From positions 1-48,014 of IMG/VR virus record IMGVR_UViG_3300044729_003567: DNA of 48,014 nt; one strand, 5' to 3'. The DNA is from a virus. Made by a program: the position numbers and the translations under genes. Positions 23,489 to 30,989 of this stretch are shown piece after piece (position 1 is the stretch's first letter; each line of letters opens with the position of its first letter). The notes below the pieces were generated by a model. It had not been told where the DNA came from and ran no database searches. It was given only the letters and a program-made list of their open reading frames with translations.

Positions 23489-23821
23489 ATGCCATTGCAT
23501 CCCGATCTGGCCAAAGCCTCCGCGATCCTGGGCATGGTCGGCGCCGCCCTGGTACTTGGGCTCAATGTGGCTGTGGGAGCGCTCTATATCCGCGACTGCA
23601 GGGTGAGCGGCGGCACCTTCAATGAGTGCTGGGACCGGGGCTTGTCGATCTCCGGCCTGGGCTCCGGCGGCCCGCTGGCGGCCGCGCTGGGCATCGGCGG
23701 CTATGTGATCGGCGCCAGCAAGGGGCGCAAGGAGGGTATTGAGGAGGGCATTAAGGAGGGCTACCAGCAGGGGTACTGGACCCTGAACCCCGATCTGCAC
23801 TCTGACAATCCCGAGCCTTGA
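23489..23821 (+). CDS. Holin-like membrane protein
   Basis: 110 residues with two predicted membrane helices (SAILGMVGAALVLGLNVAVG at about 11-30 and LAAALGIGGYVIG at about 63-75), a short loop with two Cys, and a charged tail with KEGI repeats (RKEGIEEGIKEGYQQGY). This topology and its place directly after the lysin suggest a holin that times endolysin access to the wall. Holins share little sequence, so the call rests on topology and context. Confidence 0.55.
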   Translation: MPLHPDLAKASAILGMVGAALVLGLNVAVGALYIRDCRVSGGTFNECWDRGLSISGLGSGGPLAAALGIGGYVIGASKGRKEGIEEGIKEGYQQGYWTLNPDLHSDNPEP

Positions 23822-24000
23822 GCGACCTCCACGTGATGGGCGATGTGCTGGTCGCCTCGCTGCTGGCGCCGGTTGTGAGACTGATCGCCCAGAAGGCGTT
23901 CCTGGAGCCCGCGGCGGCCTGGGCCGGGCAGGCGGGACTCAAGAAAGCGATCGAGGGCATCCAGCAGCTTTGGACGCGAAAGCCTGAACAATCGCGCTGA
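23818..24000 (+). CDS. Small lysis-cassette protein (60 aa)
   Basis: 60 residues from a TTG overlapping the holin-like stop by 4 bp. A hydrophobic N-terminal helix (VLVASLLAPVVRLIA) and a basic tail. It could be a holin partner, antiholin or membrane peptide. No family recognised. Confidence 0.5.
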   Translation: MSDLHVMGDVLVASLLAPVVRLIAQKAFLEPAAAWAGQAGLKKAIEGIQQLWTRKPEQSR

Positions 24001-24017
24001 AAGGCGCTTCTATTGGG

Positions 24018-24023
24018 TAGATT
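24018..24023 (+). promoter_or_regulatory. -10 element before gene 24062
   Basis: TAGATT, 44 nt before the ATG, at the long end of the spacing range. Confidence 0.4.
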
Positions 24024-24061
24024 TGTCACACGCACCTTGGATCGGTGCTCACAGATTTCCC

Positions 24062-24469
24062 ATGATCACCACCATTGCGATCGCGGCTGCCACGGGGTTC
24101 GCCGGATTGGCCATCGGCACCAGTGCGGCCGGCTTCGGGTTGCGCCGCCGACTGGACGGCTTGGAGGACTGGGCCGTGGAGGAGCTGGTTACCAAGAAAG
24201 AGATCAGCGAAGCTTTCCAGCAGGTCTCGATGATCGAAGCACAGCGAGAAGCGGTGCTTGCCCAGCAGTTAAGCCAGATGCGCGCTCAGATCGCCCAAGT
24301 GCAACCCGTCTTCCGTCAGGGGGTCCAGAGCGGAGCATTCCAGCAGGAGGTGCCAGGGCGGGCCCAGGCAGGCCCTACCCCGGCTGAGGTGAACGCCCTG
24401 TTGACCCAGCAGCTCAGTGGCATCAACGAGCGGCTGCAGCAAGTGATGTCTCAGCAGATGCCCGGCTGA
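24062..24469 (+). CDS. Membrane-anchored coiled-coil protein, possible spanin
   Basis: 135 residues from the ATG at 24062. One N-terminal membrane helix (TTIAIAAATGFAGLAIGT), then a charged coiled coil (about 30-85, with LEDWAVEELVTKKEISEAF) and a Gln-rich tail. This is the layout of an inner-membrane spanin, which joins the membranes at the end of lysis, and it follows the lysin and holin genes. No lipobox-bearing outer partner is visible, so the role is tentative. Confidence 0.5.
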   Translation: MITTIAIAAATGFAGLAIGTSAAGFGLRRRLDGLEDWAVEELVTKKEISEAFQQVSMIEAQREAVLAQQLSQMRAQIAQVQPVFRQGVQSGAFQQEVPGRAQAGPTPAEVNALLTQQLSGINERLQQVMSQQMPG

Positions 24470-24971
24470 TCTCCTTGCCGCGAGGCGAGAAGGTCACGCA
24501 CTCATTGGCGAAGGCGGTGCCCTCGAGCAGTGGGTCAGGGAAGCCCATGGTGCAGTAGCCGAGCCACTGGTTGCACTGCTCGCAGCGATGCCCCTTGTCG
24601 GGTACAAGGGCCTCTGCTGCGCGGATGATCTGTGGCAGTCGGTCGCGGTAGGCCAGGCCGGCGCGCACCTGGCGGATCAGTTCACGGCTGCGGTTCAAGA
24701 TGCGGGCCAGCTGGCAGTTGTTGAGGTCGACCCGCTGGAAGATCATCAGCAGCTGCTCATCGGTGAGGTCGGGCTCACCTGGGGCTTTGCGTCGCCTGGG
24801 CTTGGCCTTGACCACCGGCTGGGGCACTGGGTCGTTGGAGCGCTCGTGCGCGGTCCAGCGATGGCCGCAGAACGTGTTCTGGCAGGCCAGGCGGCGGCGC
24901 TTGTCGCCGTTGGCGAGCTTGCGGATTTCGATGACGCGAGCTTTGGTCTCGCAGCGAGGACAGTGGTGCAT
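24423..24971 (-). CDS. Zinc-ribbon and HTH regulator
   Basis: 182 residues. The N-terminus has an NrdR-like ribbon (HHCPRC, Cys4/Cys7; then DKRRRLACQNTFCGHRW, Cys30/Cys35). Residues about 70-105 form a helix-turn-helix (LTDEQLLMIFQRVDLNNCQL, RILNRSRELIRQV), and a second Cys pair follows (HRCEQCNQ). Likely a DNA-binding regulator. It overlaps the convergent spanin-like gene by 47 bp and shows no TANNNT at the usual place. A second ribbon protein is at 15345-15545. Confidence 0.6.
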   Translation of the reverse strand: MHHCPRCETKARVIEIRKLANGDKRRRLACQNTFCGHRWTAHERSNDPVPQPVVKAKPRRRKAPGEPDLTDEQLLMIFQRVDLNNCQLARILNRSRELIRQVRAGLAYRDRLPQIIRAAEALVPDKGHRCEQCNQWLGYCTMGFPDPLLEGTAFANECVTFSPRGKEISRASAETSLAAAAR

Positions 24972-25020
24972 GCGTTCAGCGGTTGCCTTGGCTTGCTGAG
25001 TGGTGGAATTGGATTGCGCC

Positions 25021-25026
25021 TAGCCT
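25021..25026 (+). promoter_or_regulatory. -10 element before gene 25048
   Basis: TAGCCT, 27 nt before the GTG at 25048; it argues against the in-frame GTG at 25027. Confidence 0.5.
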
Positions 25027-25047
25027 GTGAGCTGCATCAAGCAGGAC

Positions 25048-25374
25048 GTGGATCGACGCTACAGCCAGGCGAGAGGTGCCGGGGGCGTCCGGGCCAGTGA
25101 TTCGGGGACCAGGCGGCGCGAGGCCTATGCCCGGGCCCAGATCGCCAGGGGGCGGGTCAATGCCCGGGCAGCGCGCACCGGCGGCAACGAACGGGGCCCC
25201 AAGAGCATCGACCCCTACGCGGCCGTGGACATCCTCAGGGGACGGGCTGCTCTGCGGGCAGAGCGTGATCAGGTGTTCCAGGAGGAGGGCTCGGGCGCTT
25301 ATGGCTCCGGCCCCGCCCTCGCTGCCGCCCGCCGACAGGACGAGGAGCAGCAGGATCTCCTGCCGGGATTGTGA
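25048..25374 (+). CDS. Small basic hypothetical protein
   Basis: 108 residues, Arg/Ala/Gly-rich N-terminus (RRREAYARAQIARGRVNARA) and an acidic C-terminus. Probably nucleic-acid binding by charge, family unknown. Its last 140 bp are antisense to the end of the 25235-25813 gene, so one of the two ends may be wrong. Confidence 0.5.
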   Translation: MDRRYSQARGAGGVRASDSGTRRREAYARAQIARGRVNARAARTGGNERGPKSIDPYAAVDILRGRAALRAERDQVFQEEGSGAYGSGPALAAARRQDEEQQDLLPGL

Positions 25375-25813
25375 GCAGCCGGGCCCGGACGCAGGTGTCG
25401 TTGAAGGGTTGCTTGATCGGCTCCAGGAGCAGGTTGGATCCCTCCGGTGACCAAAGGTCCGCGAAGTCGCTGCTGCTGCAATCGGCGAGCGAGAAGATGC
25501 ACAGCCCCCCGCTGCGCCAGGCGGAGTGTTCATCACGGGGGTCCCACCAGCGGGTAACCCGGAAGGGGCTTTCACCCAGGTCGCGGTAGCCGGGGACGAG
25601 CTGGTGGATGGCATGCAGCTCGGCGGCCAGGGCCAGGATGGCGTTGTTGGTGCCCTCATCCAGTGCCCTGCAGTCCCGGCTGCCCCTGGGCAGGACATGA
25701 CGCCAGGAGATCCAGCTGTCGTAGACGACGGCGCGATCCAGCAGCAGCCAGCCATCGATCGGGTGGAGGAACTCATCCTCGTCGCTGTAGGCGTAGGGCA
25801 GGTGCGGGCTCAC
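25235..25813 (-). CDS. Hypothetical protein, LPYAYSDEDEFLHP type
   Basis: 192 residues from a GTG overlapping the previous stop (GTGA). The N-terminal 145 residues are rich in Trp, Asp and His (WLLLDRAVVYDSWISWRHVL, FRVTRWWDPRDEHSAW) and look like a compact enzyme-like domain I cannot name. The last 45 residues are Arg/Pro-rich and overlap an opposite-strand gene. Last gene of the thyX operon. Confidence 0.55.
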   Translation of the reverse strand: MSPHLPYAYSDEDEFLHPIDGWLLLDRAVVYDSWISWRHVLPRGSRDCRALDEGTNNAILALAAELHAIHQLVPGYRDLGESPFRVTRWWDPRDEHSAWRSGGLCIFSLADCSSSDFADLWSPEGSNLLLEPIKQPFNDTCVRARLLTIPAGDPAAPRPVGGRQRGRGRSHKRPSPPPGTPDHALPAEQPVP

Positions 25814-26445
25814 GACTCTTTTGTGGAGGCGGTTCCGCCGAAGGCGTAGGGCTTGCCCACGGACACCTGGTAGGACTCCTGCCAGCGGCTCTCGCCGCTC
25901 CATTCGTCCAGGACAACCCGGCCGTACGGGGAGGCCGCAGCATGGAAGCGGGCCAGGCCCTCACGGAAGGCGCCCGATGGGGACGGGGGTGGCAGGTAGA
26001 CGATGGCAGACCAGTCTGCCGGCAGCACCCGGGCGGTCTGCTCCAGTTCGTCGTCCCAGAAGCGCGGCGCCAGGCGGCGGAATGGCAGGCAGATCGGAAA
26101 GTCCCACAGCCACGGGCAGGAGGCCAGGATCTCGTTGCTGCCGCTCCAGAAGATGGCCTCGTTGATGCTGCCGGCGCGGTACTCGCACAGCAGCTTGTTG
26201 GCCAGGGCGCGGCCGCGGCGCAAGCCGTTGGGCACGGCCAGGAGCGCGCGCTTGCTGCCGCCGGGGGACCAGTGGCGGCCGGTGGCGATCGCCATGTCCT
26301 CGTCTCGCTCCAGGTAGCGGGAGGCCTGAACGACGTGGTTGATCTCGGCGTTGCTGTAGGGGTCCAGATCAATGGCCCCCATGGTGCAGCGGGCCACCTC
26401 GACGACATGAGCCGGAGGCAGCAGGGTGGGCAGGGTCTTGGCCAT
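25810..26445 (-). CDS. Dam-like DNA N6-adenine methyltransferase homologue, active site degenerate
   Basis: 211 residues. TLLPPAHVVEVARCTMGAID followed by LDPYSNAEINHVVQASRYL and NKLLCEYRAGSINEAIFW match phage Dam-family methyltransferases, which bind SAM and methylate adenine. The catalytic (D/N)PPY motif, expected after the DLDP block, reads VPNG here, and the following NN-T motif is SGSN. It probably cannot methylate, but may still bind DNA. It overlaps the next gene by 4 bp. Confidence 0.6.
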   Translation of the reverse strand: MAKTLPTLLPPAHVVEVARCTMGAIDLDPYSNAEINHVVQASRYLERDEDMAIATGRHWSPGGSKRALLAVPNGLRRGRALANKLLCEYRAGSINEAIFWSGSNEILASCPWLWDFPICLPFRRLAPRFWDDELEQTARVLPADWSAIVYLPPPSPSGAFREGLARFHAAASPYGRVVLDEWSGESRWQESYQVSVGKPYAFGGTASTKES

Positions 26446-26448
26446 GGC

Positions 26449-26892
26449 TCAGAGGGTGTGGGACTCCTGCAGCTCCTGGATGGCTCGGGCGGGGTACTCG
26501 CGGGGCACGACCAGCAGGCTGGCCTGGCTCTTGTCGATGAGCAGGAACAGGGCGTTGTGCTCGGTGTCGGTGACCCGGATGCGGCTGATCACATCCCGCA
26601 GAAAGCGGGAGTTGTGGATGTCGCCGGCCGCCTCTGCTGCCAGCAGGTCTTCGCAGAAGGACTCGAGGGGGGTGTAGTAGGCATCGCGGCCGCTGCCGGC
26701 CAGCTTGAGCACCAGGGCGCCGGGGCCGTGGCGCTCCAGGAAGGAGTCGAACAGCTGGATCTGGTCGGCCAGGATGGCCTCACAGGCGCGGGTGTTGATG
26801 GCGATGGCGGCCTCGGTTTCGCCGCCGGTGCCGGTGCTGCCCAGCTCAGGGAACAGCCGGCGCATGAGATCGACGCGGGAGGGACGGGCCAT
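26449..26892 (-). CDS. Hypothetical protein (147 aa)
   Basis: Acidic, helical, with the central segment IQLFDSFLERHGPGALVLKL and a C-terminal strand (LFLLIDKSQASLLVVPREYP). No recognised domain. It starts 3 bp after a small Cys-rich gene and is followed 3 bp later by the Dam-like gene, so it is co-transcribed with thyX. Confidence 0.55.
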   Translation of the reverse strand: MARPSRVDLMRRLFPELGSTGTGGETEAAIAINTRACEAILADQIQLFDSFLERHGPGALVLKLAGSGRDAYYTPLESFCEDLLAAEAAGDIHNSRFLRDVISRIRVTDTEHNALFLLIDKSQASLLVVPREYPARAIQELQESHTL

Positions 26893-26895
26893 GGT

Positions 26896-27087
26896 TCAGG
26901 TCTCCTCTCGGGGGGCCCACTCGCCGCACCAGTCGGTGTCCCGCACGCGTGGCCACGACCACAGACTTTCGATCTCAGGGGTCGGCGGCATGCGGCGGCA
27001 GACCTGGCCACCTGGCGGCCAACGGCGGGAGTAGTAGCAGTTCAAGCAGGCCTGCTCGCTGCTGGGCGGATGGTTGAGTTTGCTCAC
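26896..27087 (-). CDS. Small Cys-rich, zinc-binding-type protein
   Basis: 63 residues from a GTG at 27087. CLNCYYSRRW, then GQVCRRMPPTP and DTDWCGEW place four Cys in the order C-x2-C ... C ... C, a pattern of small phage and bacterial metal-binding proteins of unknown function. Four bp separate it from thyX. Confidence 0.6.
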   Translation of the reverse strand: MSKLNHPPSSEQACLNCYYSRRWPPGGQVCRRMPPTPEIESLWSWPRVRDTDWCGEWAPREET

Positions 27088-27091
27088 GGCG

Positions 27092-27805
27092 TCAGGGGGC
27101 GAGGATGGCTTTGCTGCGGCGCTCGGAGGCCCAGGCGGCGTGGATCTCGGGCACCCAGTCCCGGTAGCAGACCTCGGCGAGCTCCATCGCCCAGCGGATC
27201 TCGTCCTGGGCGTCGGCCTTGAGGCGGACGTCGAGCAGGTGCAGCCAGGAACGGGCGTTGCCGGTGAGCAGCACGTTCTGGAAGTAGGAGGTGGGCAGCA
27301 CGTAACGGGCGTGCTCCTCGGAGACGCCCTCGGCGCGCAGGTCGGCGTAGTCCTGGGCGGCATTGAGGCAGAGCTGGCGCATGCGCGCAATGTGATTCGT
27401 GCTCCACTCGTAGCTGTCGCCCTGGCGGTCGCGGTAGACGCCAGACGGGCGGATGTAGAAGACCTCTTCCACGGGGATCTCGCCGCGGGCAACGCGCTCG
27501 ATCCTGGTCCCCGAGTAGCGCTGGGACTGGACATCGAATGTCACGCCGACCCGATGCGTGCGCAGCTGCACCATCGTGTTGTGATCGACCTGCAGCAACA
27601 GCGACAGGGTGGGGTGCTCCAGGGGGCCCCAGTGCCCCCGCTTGCCATCGAGGAGACGCTTGACGGCGATCTGGCCGCAGCGGTCCTCCGGCAGGGTGGT
27701 GTCGGGGTGGAAGTCTTCTGAGTAGTCGTTGTGGAGAGCGAGATAGATCAGCCGCTGCGGCATTTCAGTCGCAGCGACCACTTCGCAGCGGAAGGGGTTC
27801 CTCAC
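27092..27805 (-). CDS. thyX: Flavin-dependent thymidylate synthase
   Basis: 237 residues. Makes dTMP from dUMP with methylene-tetrahydrofolate, FAD and NADPH. The ThyX motif is RTHRVGVTFDVQSQRYSG (82-99), fitting RHRxxSxNExSxRY in the looser form with Thr inserted and F-D-V-Q-S. LEHPTLSLLLQVDHNTMVQL precedes it, and the C-terminus has the NARSWLHLLDVRL helix. GTG start, with the -10 TAGGGT 30 nt upstream. It heads an operon running down to 25235. Confidence 0.92.
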   Translation of the reverse strand: MRNPFRCEVVAATEMPQRLIYLALHNDYSEDFHPDTTLPEDRCGQIAVKRLLDGKRGHWGPLEHPTLSLLLQVDHNTMVQLRTHRVGVTFDVQSQRYSGTRIERVARGEIPVEEVFYIRPSGVYRDRQGDSYEWSTNHIARMRQLCLNAAQDYADLRAEGVSEEHARYVLPTSYFQNVLLTGNARSWLHLLDVRLKADAQDEIRWAMELAEVCYRDWVPEIHAAWASERRSKAILAP

Positions 27806-27829
27806 GTAGGGATGAGCCGTTCAGGGCGC

Positions 27830-27835
27830 ACCCTA
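27830..27835 (-). promoter_or_regulatory. -10 element of the thyX operon
   Basis: TAGGGT on the minus strand, 30 nt before the GTG at 27805. Confidence 0.55.
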
Positions 27836-27854
27836 CAGCCTGAGTTTGATCAAT

Positions 27855-27891
27855 GCAAGCTGTGGCAGGCGGGGGCGCAGACAGAGCTTGC
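27855..27891 (-). terminator. Possible terminator stem after gene 27895-28845
   Basis: GCAAGCT and AGCTTGC 23 nt apart, between the stop at 27895 and the thyX promoter. No T-run, so the assignment is weak. Confidence 0.25.
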
Positions 27892-27894
27892 GAC

Positions 27895-28845
27895 TTAGCT
27901 GATCTGGATCCGCCTGTTCATCCGGTTGGCCATGTCGATCATGTCCTTGGCGCTGAGCACGTCAGGGGCTTTGGGCAGGACGCTGGCAAACTGCTGCAGC
28001 ATGGTGCCGGACTGGTAGCGATCGGCCTCGGCGCGGTCCTGCATCCAGCCGGAGTAGTTGGCGTTGTTGACCCCGAGGCGGTCGGCGTAGTTGGCAACGC
28101 CCTCGACCGCCTGGCCGGGCGTGATGCCGTTGGGGAACATCTCGGGCGGCCGGCCCTCGGGGGTGCGGCCGGAGAGGTGGTCCCGGGCACGCTGGTAAGC
28201 GGTGGCCGCGGCGCTGCCTGCGGTGGAGCCGGTCGAGCCACCGGTGCCGCCAGGGGTGGGCCTGGCCTTGCCGGCGGACTTGCTCTTGCCGTCCTTGCCG
28301 GCGGACCGAGCGGCAGAGGTGTAGATCGGCAACTGGTACTTGCCGCCACCGGTGCGAATGGGGCCGCCCCCCTTGACATTTCCTTGGAGGTAAATGCCGG
28401 GATCGGTGAAATTGACAAAGCGGCTGACAACCATCCCCTTGCCGGGGGTCAAGGAGCCACCGGCCTTGTCGACCTTCCTGTTGATCTTGTCCGCCTGCTT
28501 CTGACTCAGGGGCACGACCGGGTTGGAACCCGGAACGCCGTAGGCGAAACGATCGATGGGTGCACCACCAGGAACGACGGCCTGCCCCTTGCTGTTGACC
28601 TTGACCGTGGCACCACCACCGACGACCTGGACCTTGCTGCTGCCGCCGGAACCGCCGCTGCTGCCTCGATCGATGTAGGTCTGAGCCTTGTCGCCGGTCT
28701 TCATGGAGCCGGCCACCGCCTGGATCTGCTTCTGCGAGAGGCCCTTGTCTTCGAGCTTCTTGACCTCGGACTTGTTGAGCTTGTCGCCGGAGACGTACTT
28801 CTGGGCCCTCTCCAGCGCCTCCTGCTTGCTGTTCTTTTTGGACAC
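27895..28845 (-). CDS. Lys/Gly-rich putative virion protein
   Basis: 316 residues. Basic helical N-terminus (SKKNSKQEALERAQKYVSGD, then KKLEDKGLSQKQIQAVAGS), Gly/Ser-rich linkers, and a helical C-terminus with PEMFPNGITPGQAVEGVANY. Proteins with this make-up occur among cyanophage structural genes, but I cannot assign a family. A single-gene unit with its own promoter between nucleotide-metabolism operons, like a moron. Confidence 0.55.
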   Translation of the reverse strand: MSKKNSKQEALERAQKYVSGDKLNKSEVKKLEDKGLSQKQIQAVAGSMKTGDKAQTYIDRGSSGGSGGSSKVQVVGGGATVKVNSKGQAVVPGGAPIDRFAYGVPGSNPVVPLSQKQADKINRKVDKAGGSLTPGKGMVVSRFVNFTDPGIYLQGNVKGGGPIRTGGGKYQLPIYTSAARSAGKDGKSKSAGKARPTPGGTGGSTGSTAGSAAATAYQRARDHLSGRTPEGRPPEMFPNGITPGQAVEGVANYADRLGVNNANYSGWMQDRAEADRYQSGTMLQQFASVLPKAPDVLSAKDMIDMANRMNRRIQIS

Positions 28846-28871
28846 CGGGGGAGAGCCTGGACTGCGGCTTG

Positions 28872-28877
28872 ATTCTA
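28872..28877 (-). promoter_or_regulatory. -10 element before gene 28845
   Basis: TAGAAT on the minus strand, 32 nt before the ATG; its TAG is the stop codon of the HNH gene. Confidence 0.55.
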
Positions 28878-29528
28878 GGAGTGGCTGCCGAGTGGCCCAT
28901 CAGAGCCGGCGCGCCGGCTGATCCAGTCGATGTTCATGCGCTCGATCTTCTCGTAGCTCTTGGGGTTGTGCTCACGGGTGAGCTGCAGGAACTCATCGGT
29001 GTCGCTGCGCAGGCGAGTCAGGGCACCGACCAGGTCGATCGAACTCAGCCGGCGGTTGTGGTGGAAGTGGGGGACGCCTTTGACCCTGTGGTGCAGAGGG
29101 TTGCAGCAGAACTTGTCGCCACAGATGTGATCGATCGGCAGGCGGCCGATGTCGCCCCAGGTGAACCAGGTGGCGACCCGCGGGGCGGAGTACTGGCGGC
29201 TGCTGCCCCAGTGGCGCGGGAAGCGGAAGTAGCTGGTGGAGCCGTCGGCGTAGATCGGCCCCTGCCAGGGCCAGCACTCGGAGGGGTCCTTGATGTGAAC
29301 GAAGGACCAGAACTCCAGAAAGCGGCGCCGGTACCGGGGGTGAATCTGGCGGATGTCCAGGGACAGGCGCCCCTCCGTCAGGGCTGCGATGCAGCGCACG
29401 CAGGCATGGCTGTCGTCGTAGCGGGGGATGTTGCCATCCAGGCTGCCGCGGGAGTGATCCAGGATCGGGCAGATCGGACCACTGGTGATGCGGCTGTGCA
29501 GGTCTTCAGGGATCGCCCAGCGTGCCAT
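28875..29528 (-). CDS. HNH endonuclease
   Basis: 217 residues. The HNH_3-type core: SECWPWQGP (84-91), APRVATWFTWG (116-125), Asp133-His134 (LPIDHICGD) and CNPLHHR (142-148) with Asn143 and His146. This family cuts DNA near its own gene in many phages. An upstream Cys/His cluster (DDSHACVRC) may bind a second zinc. It is the last gene of the dNMP kinase operon, inserted after 29532-29852. Confidence 0.75.
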   Translation of the reverse strand: MARWAIPEDLHSRITSGPICPILDHSRGSLDGNIPRYDDSHACVRCIAALTEGRLSLDIRQIHPRYRRRFLEFWSFVHIKDPSECWPWQGPIYADGSTSYFRFPRHWGSSRQYSAPRVATWFTWGDIGRLPIDHICGDKFCCNPLHHRVKGVPHFHHNRRLSSIDLVGALTRLRSDTDEFLQLTREHNPKSYEKIERMNIDWISRRAGSDGPLGSHS

Positions 29529-29531
29529 AAA

Positions 29532-29852
29532 TCAACTCCGGTTGATGTGACCTGATTCCTTGTTGACCAGGGGGTAGCCCTTGGGGCACCTCCAGCCGCC
29601 GCCCATGCCAACCAGCTGGCGGCGCTTGGGCAGCAGGACGAGATCGTCCATCGCCCAGAGCTCCAGGCGACTCAGGGCCAGCCCCTCGGGAATGACCTCG
29701 ACTCGGGGGCGGGGGTAGGTGCGATCGATCAGGCCGGTCATCAGGCCCAGGCGCGGCTGCTTGCCCCGGGCGCAGAGCTCCACCCGCAGGCCGCGTTGCA
29801 CCTGCTCGGCCTTCAGGGGTGAGGGTTTGGGCAGCAGCTTGATGTCAGCCAT
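29532..29852 (-). CDS. Hypothetical protein (106 aa)
   Basis: N-terminus LLPKPSPLKAEQVQRGLRVE, then basic strands (RPRVEVIPEGLALSRLEL) and a C-terminal Trp/Gly patch. Possibly a small RNA- or DNA-binding barrel; not recognised. It overlaps the deaminase-like gene by 8 bp. Confidence 0.55.
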   Translation of the reverse strand: MADIKLLPKPSPLKAEQVQRGLRVELCARGKQPRLGLMTGLIDRTYPRPRVEVIPEGLALSRLELWAMDDLVLLPKRRQLVGMGGGWRCPKGYPLVNKESGHINRS

Positions 29853-30390
29853 GGGGTCCCTCGCTCAGCGGGGTGACGTCCACCACGCGGAACAGGACAC
29901 CGGTTTCGGCGGCCAACTCGCGGATCAGCTGCATGTCGAACTGCAGCCGTTCAGGGATCTGGAAGCCAGGGGTGGTGATCACGGCGCAACCGGACTCGAC
30001 CAGGAGCGCCGCGGAGCGGGCGTCGGTGGGCGCCGGCCAGATGTAGGCGGAGCTGTTGCGCAGGGATGCCCCGCTTGCTGCAGCAATCGCTACAGCAGCC
30101 TGCTCGGCGCTGAGCAACAGGCCTGAGCGGACAGCCCGATCCCGCCGGCGGGCCATGGTGGAGCGCATCGAGCCAGGGAAGGTGTCACAGGCCGCGGCCA
30201 GCAGGCGGCCGGCGGAAGCGATCACGCAGCCCGAGCGGTTCAAAGGGTCGACCGACTGAGCGGCGTAGTGGCGGGCGATGGCCAGCATGCGCAGGTCTTC
30301 TGTACCCAGGGGCGCCGGCAAGGGCGGAGCTGCCGGATGGAGGATGTCGATCAGCAGGTTGCTGCTGCCCTTGGAAGAGGGATCTGCCAT
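29845..30390 (-). CDS. dCMP deaminase-like protein lacking zinc ligands
   Basis: 181 residues. The fold pattern of cytidine/dCMP deaminases is visible: LRMLAIARHYAAQSVDPLNR, GCVIASAGRLLAAACDTFPG, then SAEQAAVAIAAASGASLRNS and ALLVESGCAVITTPG. In active enzymes HAE and PCxxC bind zinc; here the first is SAE and the second region reads PAPTDARSA with no Cys. It is probably a pseudoenzyme that binds a nucleotide or partner. It overlaps the dNMP kinase gene by 1 bp. Confidence 0.55.
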   Translation of the reverse strand: MADPSSKGSSNLLIDILHPAAPPLPAPLGTEDLRMLAIARHYAAQSVDPLNRSGCVIASAGRLLAAACDTFPGSMRSTMARRRDRAVRSGLLLSAEQAAVAIAAASGASLRNSSAYIWPAPTDARSAALLVESGCAVITTPGFQIPERLQFDMQLIRELAAETGVLFRVVDVTPLSEGPHG

Positions 30391-30986
30391 CAGATCTTCT
30401 CCATGGACAGAAGGGAATCGACCGTCCAGAAAAGGTCGCTGAGGCTGGTGCCGTTGTTGAGGACCACGGCGGTGATCCCGGGGCAGCCCTTGAGGCCCCC
30501 CTCAGAGGCGTGAGCCAGGGAGTCCTGGGCGGCTTCTTCGGCGCCGGGGCGATCCACCAGCCAGACGCGGCCGCCGATCGAGGTGACCAGGTCGACCTCA
30601 TTGGGGAAGCGGACGTCGTCAACAACGACCGGGGTGCCCTGGCGCAGCAGCGAACGGGCGGTGTTGACCCAACACTGCAGCCAGACATCGGCGCAGATCT
30701 GCTCGCGCCCCCATTCAGTGCCCAGGGTCTGCAGCAGGTGGCGGCCGGTGACGCCGATGCCTGGGATGACCTCGTTGCGGTCCCGGTAGACGACCCGCTT
30801 GATGTCTTCCGGTGAGAGGGTGCCGAGGTGGGTCAGGAAAACCTCGGCCATCTCCTTGAGGGGCCGGGCAAAGGGGACCAGGGCAAACCCCTTGCCGGCC
30901 AGGTGGCCGGCGATGGTGCTCTTGCCGCTGCCAGGAGCGTGGGAGGTCAGGCCAATCAGCAGGGGTTCGGAGGCGGAAGGTTCCAT
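30390..30986 (-). CDS. Deoxynucleoside monophosphate kinase
   Basis: 198 residues; phosphorylates dNMPs with ATP for phage DNA synthesis. The Walker A loop is HAPGSGKST (16-24); HLLQTLGTEWGREQICADVW and VVDDVRFPNEVDLV match phage dNMP kinases (T4 gp1-like / DUF-type). Length is typical. It belongs to the operon starting at 31328 and lies next to the deaminase-like gene. Confidence 0.8.
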   Translation of the reverse strand: MEPSASEPLLIGLTSHAPGSGKSTIAGHLAGKGFALVPFARPLKEMAEVFLTHLGTLSPEDIKRVVYRDRNEVIPGIGVTGRHLLQTLGTEWGREQICADVWLQCWVNTARSLLRQGTPVVVDDVRFPNEVDLVTSIGGRVWLVDRPGAEEAAQDSLAHASEGGLKGCPGITAVVLNNGTSLSDLFWTVDSLLSMEKI

Positions 30987-30989
30987 GGC

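Noticed and set aside
25663-27721. Long plus-strand frames opposite the thyX operon
   Set aside because: GC-rich antisense shadows (Gly/Ala/Asp-Val patterns) of five well-supported minus-strand genes.
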